Assembly: GCA_023053575.1 (NCBI GenBank) | Contig: JAKZAP010000001.1 | Span: forward strand, 18,494,533 to 18,558,532 | Source of the DNA: Branchinecta lynchi | Lineage: Eukaryota; Arthropoda; Branchiopoda; Anostraca; Branchinectidae | DNA: 64,000 nucleotides | Direction: 5' to 3' | Part shown: positions 12,200 through 23,184 of the stretch, in pieces | Layout: the number at the start of each line of letters is the position of its first letter | How positions within the stretch are numbered: position 1 is the first letter of the stretch | Notes under the pieces: generated by a model | Database searches by the model: none | What the model was told of the DNA's origin: nothing | Seen by the model: the letters and a program-made list of their open reading frames with translations, nothing else | Translations under genes and position numbers: made by a program

Positions 12200-14950
12200 A
12201 TATAGGGGACTTTTAAGCAACAGTCGACTGTTAGCCCATAATCATCTTCGGTAATGAGGGGTTTGCAGCTTTTGCTAGTTGGTATACCTGTTATTTGTTT
12301 CCGGTGTATTCGATGGTAAGAACAATTTGGTTCCCAATGGTAAGATATGCAAGGGACTTATAAGTAATAATCGGATGTTATGCTACAATCATCTTCTGCG
12401 ATGATGGGTTTGCAGCTTTTGCTACCTGGTGTACCCATTATTTGTTTCCGGTTAACTTAATGTATATCACGGGAGAGGGACTTGTAAGTAGGAATCGGTT
12501 CACGAGGGGCTAGGAATTTTTGCAAATAGGTGCACATTGTATTCGATTTCTATAAATCTGACGGTAAGAAAGTTTGTGTCGATGGTCTATCAATGTAACC
12601 GAGGATTAACTGTTTACAGAACGGATACAAACGAAAATGTAAAGCAATAAGGTAGTTTCATAATAATTAATAGTGTCATCTATGGTATTTTAATCCTGAA
12701 AAGTTACGGATAGCTTTCTATTACCAACTAGATTATATAAGATATTGTTCCAAGTTTTCATCCGTCACGATGTCTACGATTGAAAAGGATAAAGTACAAC
12801 TGACTGCAAAGTTAATTTAGTCCCTTCTTCCTATATTATTTTGTTGTTGTTTTTACAACTCTGAAGAATACCTTTTGATCATATGATTAATTTTCTTCGA
12901 ACATCCCGTTTAAAAAGCTTATGCTATAATCGTCTTCAGCGATGAGGGGCTTGCAACTTTTGATAGCTGGTATATCCATTATTTGTTTCCGCTGAATTTG
13001 ATGTCAATCACGGGAGTGGGACTTGTAAGTAAGAATCGGTTCACGAGGGGCTAGAAATTTTTGAAATTGGTGCACATTGTATTCGATTTCTGTAAATATG
13101 ACAGTAAGAAAGTTTGTATCGATGGTCTATCGCTATAACCTAGGATTAACTGTTTACGCAACGGGTACAAACGATACGGTAATGTAAAACAATAAGGTAA
13201 TTTTGTATAATTAATAGTGTCATCTATGGTATTTTAATCCTGAAAAGTTACGGATAGCTTTATAATATCAACTAGATTATATAAGATAGTGTTCCAAGTT
13301 TTCATCCGTCACGATATCTACGATTGAAAAGGATAAAGTTCAACTTCGACGGCAATCGATAGCCGCTGATGAGCTGATCAAAGTATATGACATCCATTTT
13401 TTGGTGAAAAAATTCCTTTATGAGATACACCAGTTTGAAAGTTTCAAGGGGTTGACAACTTCAGTAGTAAGGTACACACTGAAACCAAAAATAGGCGATA
13501 CCAGTTGTGAGACATTTAGGGGACTTGTATGCGACAGGCGACTGTTAGCTCATAATCATCTTCGGCAATGAGGGGTTTGCAGCTCTCGCTAGTTGGCGTA
13601 CCTGTCATTTGATGAACAATTTGGTTCCCAAATGTAAAACATGCAAGGGACTTGTAAGTAATAATCGGCTGTTATGCTACACAAATCTTCAGCGATGAGG
13701 GGTTTGCAACTTTTGCTAGTCGGTGAACCCATTATTTTTATCCGGTGAACTTGATGTCTATCGCGGGAAAGGGACTTGTCAGTAGAATCGGTGCACGAGG
13801 GGCTAGAAATTTGTGCAAATTGTTGCACATTGTATTCGATTTATAAATCTGACGGTAAGAAAGTTTGTATCGTTGGTCTATCGCTGTAACCTAGGATTTA
13901 CTGTTAACACAACGGGTACAAACGATACTGTAATGTAAAACAAGGTAGTTTCGTAATAATTAATAGTGTCATCTATGGTATTTTAATCCTAAAAAGTTAC
14001 GGATAGCTTTATAATACCAACTAGATTATATAGGATATTATTCCAAGTTTTCATCCGTCACGATGTCTACGATTGAAAAGGATAAAGTTCAACTGACTGC
14101 AAAGTCAATTTAGTCCCTTTTTCCGATATGCTTTTGTTGTGATTAGGGCAATCGATAGCCCTTGAAGAGCTGATCAAAATATATGCCATCCAGTTTTTTT
14201 TAACAAAAATCGTTCATGAGATAAACCAGTTTGAAAGTTTCAAGGGGTTGACAACTTCAGGAGTAAGGTACACACTGAAACCAAAAATAGGCGATACCAG
14301 TTGTGAGACATGTAAGGGACTTGTAAGCAACAGTCGACTGTTAGCTCATAATCATCTTCGGCAACGAGGAGTTTGCAGCTTTTGCTAGTTGCTATACCTG
14401 TTATTTGTCTCAGGTGTGTTCGATGGTAAGAACAATTTTGTTCCCAATTGGAAGACATGCATGGGACTTGTAAGTAATAATCGGCTTTTATGCTATAATC
14501 ATCTTCAGCGATGAGGGGTTTGCAACTTTTGATAGCTGGTGTATCCATTATTTGTTTCCGGTGAATTTGATGTCAATCACGGGAGACAGACTTGTAAGTA
14601 AGATCGGTTCACGAGGGGCTAGAAATTTTTGAAAATTGGTGCACATTGTATTCGATTTCTGTAAATATGACAGTAAGAAAGTTTGTATCGATGGTCTATC
14701 GCTATAACCTAGGATTAACTGTTTACGCAACGGGTACAAACGATACGGTAATGTAAAACAATAAGGTAGTTTTGTAATAATTAATAGTGTCATCTATGGT
14801 ATTTTAATCCTGAAACGTTACGGATAGCCTTCTTCCGATATTGTTTTGTTGTTGGTTTTACAACGCTAAAGAACAGCTTTTGATTATGTGATTATTCTTT
14901 TTAGAACATACCGTTTTAAAAGCTTCGATAAGTTGACAATTTCAGCATTT
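12200..14950 (-). repeat. Complex tandem array (family C) with a ~50-residue frame repeat
   Basis: Anchor phrases recur. 'tgcacattgtattcgattt' occurs at about 12,530, 13,072, 13,828 and 14,640. 'gtttgcagcttttgctag' or a variant occurs at about 12,250, 12,403, 12,940, 13,566, 13,694, 14,362 and 14,511. The second set forms pairs 130-153 bp apart. Read on the minus strand, that module gives a ~50-residue unit with SKSCKPLIAEDD, ADYYLQVPC and NCSYHR, mostly without stops (14,240-14,548 has two units in one open frame; 13,589-13,828 has one). The same unit is readable on the plus strand of the left inverted-repeat arm (7,032-7,220). I know no protein family for it. It could be a decayed gene or a chance open frame in a minisatellite. 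Confidence 0.65.
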
Positions 14951-14962
14951 AACCGACAGCGA

Positions 14963-15057
14963 AGAAACAAAACCAAAGTGTTGCTCTCGCAACACTTTAG
15001 CCGGCGAAGCCGGACAAAGGTTGCCGCAACACTTCACGTTGCCCGGGCAACGTAGGT
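14963..15057. other. Cluster of short GC-rich hairpins
   Basis: Three adjacent inverted repeats stand out from AT-rich surroundings. GTGTTGC/GCAACAC has a 4-base loop. GCCGGC...GCCGG has a GAA loop. CGTTGCCCGGGCAACG is a perfect 16-bp palindrome. Possibly a structured RNA, or the end of a mobile element. Confidence 0.5.
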
Positions 15058-15740
15058 CTAGTTAACAAATAAGAAGATAAATCACACATAATCAAAACAC
15101 TCATTCCATTCCTGGATGCCGAGAACCACAATCTTTACATTTTGAACATAATACGCAAAGTGGTCACTACTCACTGCTCCTATTCTCAGACACAACCTTA
15201 TATCTCAATTTACAAAATAACTAACCAATTTCCTTTTTACCTTCCTGCACCTTAACCCAGGGGAACCACTCCATCACACATTTTTTCTCTCCTTTTATTT
15301 AAAGTTGAAACCATAGGTTAGTTTTTTCCTCTCCTCCCTTTTTCTTTAAACAGAATATTCAGTTAGTTGATTCTGTTTGGTGTTTAAATTAATATCGGTT
15401 ATTTCCCTGCCCTAGCCAAGCACTACATTTGTGCTTTCCTGGCAGGAATGTTAATTGTGTATTTTTTTTTTGTCTTTAAATGAAACTGAAACTGAACTGA
15501 TATAAATACAAACAAAAAAACTTTATTTTATTTTGTCCGCCGCGTTTGGATTACGATGATAGACTTCCACCGAATGGGCGCTACTGTCATACCTTCTTAG
15601 TGACAATTTTAGGATGGAAATAGTCGCAGGCATTTAGCGCAAGGGCTCGACCTCCAGGCACCCCCCCCCCCCTCCCTCCAGGCTAAGTATCCCCTGTACA
15701 GTCACGCTTGTACACAATCAAACATTTCAATAATTAAACA
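15058..15740. other. Mostly unassigned; possible LINE or SINE 3' tail
   Basis: Around 15,413-15,445 an inverted pair (GCCAAGCAC and GTGCTTTCCTGGC) is followed by a T-rich stretch and a tail 'gaaactgaaactgaact' (15,483-15,499). This resembles the 3' end of a retroposon. The rest shows a C run near 15,661 and no gene. Confidence 0.3.
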
Positions 15741-17647
15741 AAAACAAGAGCTGAAAGCTCATATGGCACTTGTAAGAACAGTTAGCATGTTTGTGAGATA
15801 CGGTTTGCAGTTTTCAAGGCTGGATCTCTCTCCCGATATTCATTTCATCAGAAAATGGGCTTGATCTAGTAGATCTGAAATGGTTATACCACTCATTGAC
15901 AACTGTATCTGTATCTTCCTCCAACGATGATCGGATCGGGGGAGGGACTATATTTTCAAGCCAATCTAATAGAGTCCCTAACATGCCTGCAAAGTTTCAC
16001 GGTCATAGCACATCTGGAAGTACCCTAACTCGTGATCATCAGAATTAGGGAAAAGCCCCTCCAACTCCCCCCACTGTGACACGATCGGTCCTGTTTTGTC
16101 AATAATAATAATAATAATAATAATATATTTGCAAATTGAATGGCAGGCCGTTAAGCCTCTACAATGTATCTATGGCTTATGCTTGTTCTTCCCTCCAAGT
16201 CCCATCCCGATCTCTCGACTCTAAGCGCTTCAAGAGTTCCTTCAGCTCCTCCCGATGTCATCAGATCCGTCCAGACTTGAAATTGTTCATCTGAGTCACT
16301 TGTTCTTGACACTTGACAAGTTTCATGCACGTCTGATCACCTGTTCCAAAGTTATGCATGTCAATAGAATCTCCCCCATGATCATCGGATCGGGAAAAGA
16401 ACTATTTTCAAGTTGACCTGGAAGAGTACGTAATATGTCTGCCAAGTTTCATGGTCCTAGTACATGTGGAAGTACCCCTCGAAGTACCCTAACTCGTGAT
16501 TACCGGAAATCCGGGAAAACCCCTTCCAACCCCTCTACTGTGACATCGCGATCCATCGACCCTAAACATTTCACGACATTTCCGGTCCCCCCTCTAATCC
16601 CCCTCTCTTCGGATTTGGTCCAGATTTGAAACTGAAAATCTGAGACACTTGTTCTTCACAATTGTCAAGTTTTATGCATGTCCGATTATCCATTTCAGAG
16701 TTATGCATGTTTCTAGTTTCCGGATTCCCCTTCCCTCCACCCCCCACCCCCGCGATAGCAGGATCGGGGAAGCGATTATTTCCATGTTAATCTGGTTGGT
16801 TCCCTCATATGCCTGTCAAGTTTATTGTGCTAGCTTATTTGGAAGCGTTTCACCAGATTTCCGGTTGCCCCTCCAGCTCCCCCCCCCCAGTCATCGGATC
16901 TGGTCCGGATTTGAAACTGAGCATCTGAAGCACTTGTTCTTGACATATGTCAAGTTTCTTGCATGTCTGATTACCCGTTTCAAAGTTATGCATGTTACTA
17001 GTTTCCGGATTTCCCATCCCTCCACTCCTCCCACAATGACCGGATGGGGAAAGTGATTATTTCCAAGTTCTTCTGGTCGGTTCCCTGATATGCCTGCCAA
17101 ATTTCATTGTCCTAGCTTATGTGGAAGTGTTTCATGAGATTTCCGGTGCCCCCTCCAGCCCCCCCCCCCCCCCCCCCCAGTTATCGGATCTGGTCCGGAT
17201 TTGAAATTGAGCTTCTGAAGCACTTGTTCTTGACATATGTCAAGTTTCAGGCATATCTGATTACCCGTTCAAAAGTTAGGCATGCTACTACTTTCCGGAT
17301 TTCCCAGCCCCCAAGATGGCCGGATCGGGGACATGATTATTTCCAAGTTAATCTGGTCGGTTTCCCAACACGCCTGCCAAGTTTCATCGTTCTAGCTTAT
17401 GTGGAAGCGTTTCACGAGGTTTTGGGTTCCCCCCTCCAGCCCCCCCCCCAGTTATCGGCAATTGTTCTTGACATATGTCAGGTTTCACGCAAGTCCGATT
17501 ACCCGTTCTAAAGTTATGCATGTTACTAGTTTCCGGATTTCTTGTTGCTCCACCCCCACCCCACCCCACGATGGCCGGATCGGGGAAGTGACTGTTTCCA
17601 TGTTAATCTGGTTCGGTCCCTTATACGCCTGCCAAGTTTCATTTTTT

Positions 17648-17738
17648 AACCTTTAAACCGTATCTATTCTCGCATTCGCTTTGTATACATCATAGCATGG
17701 CTCAGTGGTAGAAAACTGGACTGGCAACACAAAGGTCA
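17648..17738 (+). repeat. tRNA-like SINE head, truncated
   Basis: 'tggctcagtggtagaaaac' resembles a pol III box A and is followed by 'ggactggcaacacaaaggt'. It breaks off before a box B and resumes as family A. The preceding 'ctttaaaccgta' and 'cgcattcgc' are shared with the copy at 17,925. Confidence 0.5.
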
Positions 17739-17924
17739 AGTTTCACGTATGTCTGATTACCCTTTCCAAAGTTATGCATGTTAATAGTTTTCGGATTTCC
17801 CATCCCTCCACTCCCCCACTATGATCGGATCCGGAATATGATTATATCCAAGTTAATCTGGTCGGTTCGCTGATATTCCTGCCAAACGTTTCACTAGATT
17901 TGTTTGACTTGGACTGACCATCTT

Positions 17925-18050
17925 TAAACCGTAATTATTCCCGCATTCGCGTCTTGTTACTTAGTCGCATAGCTGAGTGGTAGAATACTAGACTGTCAAC
18001 CCAAAGGTTCCTGGTTCGATCCCGCGCCCGGCCAGTGCTTTGTTTTGCTC
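17925..18050 (+). repeat. tRNA-like SINE head with box A and box B
   Basis: Box A-like TAGCTGAGTGG (17,970-17,980) and box B GGTTCGATCCC (18,013-18,023) are spaced as in a tRNA. The anticodon loop would read CTGTCAA (GTC, an Asp-type anticodon). The anticodon stem and acceptor stem do not pair, so this is a tRNA-derived SINE or pseudogene and not a working tRNA. The upstream 'tttaaaccgtaattattcc' block is shared with 17,650. Confidence 0.6.
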
Positions 18051-18302
18051 CCGTTTTACTTTTTGCTCCCGTGTTACTTTATAGTTTCCGGACTCCCGGA
18101 TCCGGGGAAAGTTGGATTGGGGAAGTGATTATTTGTAAGTTGATCTGGTCGGGTCCTTGATATGCCTGTGAAGTTTCATCGTCCTATCTTGTGTGGAAGT
18201 GCCCAAACTAGCAAAACCTGGACAGACCGACAGAACGACAGACCGACAGACCGACAGAAATTACGATCGCTATATGGCACATGAGTATGCTCAAGTGCCA
18301 TA

Positions 18303-18497
18303 ATAAAATTCGAAACATTTAAACTACTAAACCTACAAACAGAAACTTCGCGATGAAGCAACTCACACAGGAGGGAACAATAATTGATTTGATTGGTACC
18401 AACTCTGAAGACATAAAAGTGCGCTGTATGCGAAGGACATGGCATGAGCAGCCTTCTTCTTCTTCTAGATATCTAAAGACTTCTCATACCTGCTTAA
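18303..18497. other. Unassigned stretch
   Basis: No feature recognised between the family A end and the GC-richer segment. Confidence 0.4.
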
Positions 18498-18863
18498 CGA
18501 GCCTCGTTTTTGTTGCAACAGCGCTGCCGCATCGCTGCTGCAGCACTTCTTTGCTTTTGCACAATATGCGTTTTAGGATTCACTTTCTTCTTGGTTGAAA
18601 CGGCAGCACTGCAGCCCTTGCAGGGAAGCACGGACTTGGTCGATGAGCAAGTCCGTGATTCTGGAGAAGCGCTGCCGTCTTCCTCGAAAGCACAGCAGTG
18701 CAAAAACGGAGAAGGAATCAGTCCGGAATCGGCCGAGAAGTGGACCTGCAGCATGCAACAAAAACGAGGCTACCGTCAGTGTGTCGGCGGAGCTTTGGAC
18801 GCGCCAACTTCGAAAGTCACTCCCATTACCAGATTCTCTCTTAATCTTGTAATGTTTTTCTAA
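18498..18863 (+). CDS. Open frame with a predicted membrane anchor, possible exon
   Basis: A GC-richer segment is open on the plus strand from 18,498 to the stop ending at 18,863. There is no ATG at its start, so any gene would need an upstream exon. The 'tttttgttgcaacag' ending at 18,524 could act as a splice acceptor. Early residues RCRIAAAALLCF continue as CTICVLGFTFFLV, about 22 hydrophobic residues after a basic patch, as in type II Golgi enzymes. A Ser/Glu/Pro-rich stretch follows. Against a gene: an exact 18-bp inverted pair (AGCCTCGTTTTTGTTGCA) brackets about 18,500-18,770, there is a 10-bp hairpin at about 18,630-18,660, and other frames are open too. It may be a small transposon. 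Confidence 0.25.
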   Translation, partial: RASFLLQQRCRIAAAALLCFCTICVLGFTFFLVETAALQPLQGSTDLVDEQVRDSGEALPSSSKAQQCKNGEGISPESAEKWTCSMQQKRGYRQCVGGALDAPTSKVTPITRFSLNLVMFF

Positions 18864-18869
18864 AGCCAA

Positions 18870-19670
18870 AACTTTGACACTCGCGGTGACTTTTCAGAAT
18901 CCAGGTGTAAAGGCTTTTTAATCGTTTTCCTTTCGGTCCCTTCCAAACCGATCGAAAGCACATGTTCCCTAACGCAGTGACGATTTACACGCTCCGTATT
19001 TAAACAACAGAGGGCTCGCGCTTTAACTACCCCAGTTGCAGGAAACAATAATAGGTGTTACAGGCCTCAATGGTTTATGAGACACAAACATGAAACCGGC
19101 TTCCCGGATATTGTACAAAAAGGGCGTGTAAGGACCAACTGCTGTGGTTTTGGGCGATAGGCTATTTGGATTTTATGATTTATCGACATTTTCACTATCG
19201 ACGTCCTATAGTCGGTAGCCTACATGAACCATTCTCACTCTCGTATACGTCTCATTTCGCTCAAATTTCGAGAAAAACTTACAACGAAAGGTGTAGCCAA
19301 ATAGCATGCTGCAACATCTTTTATTGAAAACTTTGAATAACTCCAAAGTGGATTAAAAAAAAAAAAAAAATTAATCCAGTTTCGGATGTATAACAGTGAG
19401 TTAAATCAGATAATTTACGATTATTAGAAAATAAATCAAAATTTCCAAATATCGTCTTCGGTATCGATCTCACCGAAATCTTTGGTCTTGGAAAATGTAT
19501 GGAGGACCGTGTTCCATAAGATATTTGGTAGATCATCCCCTCCCAACTCGACCCATTACTGAATACGACTCGGAAACAAAAATCTTGTATCTATGACATC
19601 TCCTCTTCCCGTCTATCAAGTTTGAAAGCGGAGCATAGCCTTTCAGCTAATTTCCAGTTCCCGTTTCACT
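18870..19670. other. Unassigned stretch
   Basis: No gene or repeat unit recognised. A 15-base A run lies near 19,355. Confidence 0.4.
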
Positions 19671-19671
19671 T

Positions 19672-20335
19672 TCTTGTCTCTTGGTCTACAATATTTTCTA
19701 TAACCAGTATTTGAGTCCAGTAGACTAAAGGCGTATTCTCGCCCTTCCCTGAGGACTCAGCTTGAGAAGTCCCCGCGTTTTTCTTAGTCCCCACGGACGG
19801 GGAATGCTCCGATTATCGTCACCATCATCATAAATTCGAAGGGGAGTCAATTTTTGCCGGTGTTGGTGCAATGTAAAATCAATTAAAAACAATCAGAATA
19901 AACAAAACCAAAAATAAAGTGGATCCAGACTAATTTCGTCAGCAACAAATTTTTTTTCGAACAAAATCGATTTTGGGAGTAGGCTATTCCTCGTGTTCTC
20001 GCTGTTTCTGTACGCGGAGTCCGGGTGGAGTGACTCCTCTATTCTCGCCGTTCCCTTCGATTCTCCGAGGAGTCCTCGGGGAACGGCGAGGATACGCCTT
20101 AAGTCCAAGGAGGCCCGCGCAGTAGACATAGTAGCCTATTCTCTATCGAGTCAAATTGCGCGTCATTTAGATGAAGTTTTGGCAACAAATTTGACCACGT
20201 TTAGTTTGGGAAGTAATAGAAGGCAGGAAAAAGGTGCATTTAAAAGGGCATAGGCTACTATGCTTGCCTCCTTGGACTTAGTCTACTGGACTCGAATACT
20301 GGTTATAGAAAATATTGTAGAGCAAGAAATAAGAA
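19672..20335. mobile_element. Family E element with terminal inverted repeats
   Basis: The left end (about 19,674-19,733) and the reversed right end (about 20,277-20,335) share 'ctacaatattttctataacc' and 'agtccagtagacta'. A second inner inverted pair (GC-rich, 'ggaacggcgag') occurs around 20,045-20,095. About 660 bp, no transposase. The related copy at 1,440-2,235 supports a family. Target duplication not resolved. Confidence 0.6.
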
Positions 20336-20621
20336 AGTTGTTGCCTGTTGGTTGTTCTCTTGACAGAATAAGTTCAAATGTAATTAGCTCCATTCAGCTG
20401 ATTCAAAGCCCTTGATGAAAACTCGACTGAATTTATTTCCTTCTTTCTCCACCAGCATCGAACAAAAAGATGACAATTTCTCTGCCAGTCACGTGTGTCC
20501 CTGGCCTCTTTTCATTAGAAGGTGGGTGGGGGGATCTTCCCAAAATGTTGGATTAGAAATTTAAAGAATGCCAATTTCGTTTTAACACTTAGAATTAACA
20601 GTTGGTGTAGGTCAATAGGTT

Positions 20622-21001
20622 GGGGTCGACTAAAAGCAGGAAGGGAAGGGAAGGGAGAAAAGCAGGAAGGCACACTAAAACCAGGCAGGGCATACTAAAA
20701 CGAAGAAGGGCATCCTAAAACGAGGAAGGCTGTCACCCCAATTCAAGAGTGCGAAAAATTGGAAAGCCGCACCGTTCCCTTCCTCTGTTTAGTATTCTTG
20801 AGGGATCGGCAACTTTTCAAATTCCACCATCTGTTCCTCGTTTTAGTATTAGTTACGTTTTAGTATATAATTTTTATAACGGTGGAAACGGTGCGGCTTT
20901 CCAGTTTTTCGCAGCCTTGAATTCTGGAGACAGCCTTCCTGGTTTTAGTACGCCTTCCTGCTTTTCTCCCTTCCCTTCCCTTCCTGCTTTTAGTTGATCC
21001 A
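20622..21001. mobile_element. MULE-like MITE with long TIRs and perfect 9-bp target duplication
   Basis: A 380-bp element with very long inverted repeats. Both ends read 'actaaaagcaggaaggga', then 'aagggaagggagaaaagc' and 'aggaaggc', and pairing continues inward past 'ggaaagccgcaccg'. The 9-mer CAATAGGTT occurs exactly at 20,613-20,621 and 21,002-21,010. Long TIRs with a 9-bp duplication are typical of Mutator-like elements. A (T/A)ACTAAAA-type motif is repeated inside. The 82-codon frame within it is a by-product of the repeat. Confidence 0.8.
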
Positions 21002-21010
21002 CAATAGGTT

Positions 21011-22980
21011 TTATTCAAAAACTCGGTGAAGAAATGAATCATATTGGGTCCCGTTCAGTCTCATCAGAATGATTCAATGGTACTGGATGTCGTGCTAATG
21101 GAATTACTCCCTTTTATGAAAGCACTAGAGCACTGAAGTGCCCACAAGTACTTCTATTTCTTACTTAAGTAATTACTAAAGTAATTTTTAACTTGAGTGT
21201 TTCCTAGCACTACCTTCACGGGTGTCAAGATAGGGGTTAGACGACATTATTTCTATTTTATAGAAGTGGGTTGATATTCATTCATTTATTCTATCTAAAT
21301 TGAACATTTAATTTATTTTCCTGCACAGATTCAGTATAGTTTTCAAACTCTTTCACAAAGATGCTAATAGGGTCAATTTTCCCTTTTTTCGCCTTTTCAG
21401 TTTAAGCATTTGCTGCTTCGACAGTTCTGCCGAACTCTGGCCAGAAAACGAGAAATTCTGTGGGCCTAGTGTTGATGTGGCTAGTATCCACCCGACGCGA
21501 GAAGACATGCCAGGATATTCTGTGGAAGGACCGTTCACGCTTGTGTTGTAACAACTAACATGAATAAAAATACTTCGCCTTGTAAGCCTTATCCTCTTCT
21601 TCCGTTCAACTTGAAAATCAAGTTGTACGCCCACGTATGCGCAGATTAACTACACGGAGCCTGACAATGAATCCCAAAAGAACCTAACCTTTGATGACTT
21701 GGAACACTGAACATGTGAAATTTTAGATCAGCCCCGACCGGTTTTGTGCAAATTCAGAATAATATCTGTTGCTGTGTCTGTTTGACCGATTTAAATTTCT
21801 CGATTTAGTTTTGAGACTACTCGGATTGCTGTAATTATTTCAAATAAGGTAAAAACTTATAGTTGTCCAAACGCAATTAGAGTATGACTGATTTTCCATT
21901 CAGAGAGCTCATTCAGTTTCAGTTATAATACTCTCCTTATCCGTTTCTCTCTTTCTTCCTAAACAGTCACGTGATGGAAATGCACGCTGTGATTCGCCCT
22001 CGGATTCGCCACGTATAACTTTTAACACACAGAATAGAACACGTTCCTATTAATTTTTACTACAGGAAGCCTGGCGGGATGAAATTTTTACCACAGATAT
22101 TCGCAGATGGCAAGTATAATTCAAAAATTGTGCGCCTTAAACGTAAGCTTGAACGGTCCTCTTTTTCCGGGCTAGACGGCAAATCTGAGACTGAAATGGA
22201 CCAGCACGGCACAGTCTGAGGTTAAATAGATAGAAATAACATATTTACGGTATCCGGAGGCAACCTGAAATTAAAAAGAAGGTATCATGTGGATCAAGAA
22301 GTTCAACTACAATGACTTATTCTTGTTTTTCTTTGTCATGCACCTCGATGCCAATAATTACGCTGTATTCTCCCCCTTCAGGAATTTAGGTCTAAGGTAA
22401 GGTAAACATATCCACCTATCTTCCCAGAATAGCACCCAGGAAGCTACGACACTATTCAATTACCCTTTGTACAATCGGATCCTTGGAAGGTCATATTTGC
22501 AAGAATGATGCAAGCACTGGATCTCCTTATAGCAGCGAAAGCCAAATATATTCAATGCAAATTGCAAATTAGCAGAGCCAAGAGGGAATCTGTAGAATTA
22601 GAGTGTTTTAGCAGTAGAAGACATTGCTCGTATACAGGAAAGACTTACTCAAGAGACTTGTACAGTTCGGACAACAAGCTCTCCGTGAAAATTTTGACGG
22701 CAGTTTGACTTTTAGTTTGGTTCACCTTTTTAGGCATTTAAATGCCTGGGTCTTCCTGGCTAACGAGACAAAAAATGACGAAATTTCTTAACCGATCGCT
22801 AATTCCAAGTAATACGTCACTGGGCTGGCAATTTTAATTTTTACGAAATTTATAGCCACGCTTGAGTTTGTTACCGGTATTTTATTACCTATTTTATATT
22901 ACGGTATTTTATTACCTATACACAGTTTTTGCAAACCAAAAGTAGAGGGTAAGCAAAAACACTACAGAAACAGAGACGGG
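21011..22980. other. Unassigned stretch of ~2 kb
   Basis: Nothing firm. A 93-codon minus frame (21,353-21,634) and a 67-codon plus frame (22,505-22,708) have ordinary composition but no motif or splice context I could support. 'ggtattttattaccta' is duplicated at about 22,875-22,920. Confidence 0.4.
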
Positions 22981-23184
22981 ACGACGTGCACATTCCATTG
23001 GCTCCAGCTGGAAGACAAAAGCAGATAAAAGTTTTTGGCGGGATCCCAAACGGAAATATTTATTGGACTGTTGGATGGACGAAAATCGGATCCTGCAAAT
23101 TTCTGGACTTCCTCAGACCCGGTCGACCTGTTGTTTTATTCTTCGTTGACTACACCGTTCGCATGGCTTCCAATCGGTTACATT

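Larger units (their letters stand above)
7030..12408. mobile_element. Large inverted-repeat (foldback-like) structure
   Basis: The left arm (about 7,030-7,996) is the reverse complement of the right arm (about 11,310-12,408), with only scattered substitutions and small indels along roughly 1 kb. Paired landmarks include 'cttgcgtgctagaacgg' (left) against 'ccgttctagcacgcaag' (right), 'ggctgtggggctgggtaac' against 'ttacccggccccacagcc', and 'ggcaatcgatagcc'. The centre (7,997-11,309) carries family A, K and D pieces and no gene of its own. Outer arm ends contain the ~150-bp module expanded in the array at 12.2-14.95 kb. Long inverted repeats with tandem repeats in the outer part recall foldback elements such as Drosophila FB or sea-urchin TU. 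That link is an analogy. Confidence 0.6.
15741..18302 (+). mobile_element. Family A element, full-length copy (~2.56 kb)
   Basis: The 5' end is 'aaaacaagagctgaaagctc' before 'atatggcacttg'. The 3' end has an ACAG/ACCG run (18,220-18,258) followed by 'aaattacgatcgctatatgg' and 'caagtgccata'. Between them lie about six tandem modules marked by 'caagtttcatcgtcctagc' or variants at about 15,987, 16,443, 16,818, 17,098, 17,379, 17,634 and 18,172, spaced 255-540 bp. Modules also share 'atctggtccggatttgaaa', 'cttgacatatgtcaag' and 'gatggccggatcggg'. Open frames inside follow the repeats and C-rich runs and are not genes. The plan matches non-autonomous elements with core repeats; transposase type unknown. 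Confidence 0.7.

Noticed and set aside
12036..14165. Possible hammerhead ribozyme (CTGATGAG near 'cgatagcc')
   Set aside because: No matching GAAA core or closing stems at the needed distance.
12200..14950. CRISPR-like array
   Set aside because: Repeat units are long, diverged and unevenly spaced, there are no cas genes, and the DNA is eukaryotic.
17964..18033. Functional tRNA-Asp
   Set aside because: Boxes A and B are good but the acceptor and anticodon stems do not pair.
21353..21634. 93-codon minus frame as a host gene
   Set aside because: Ordinary composition, but no motif, splice context or second copy to support it.
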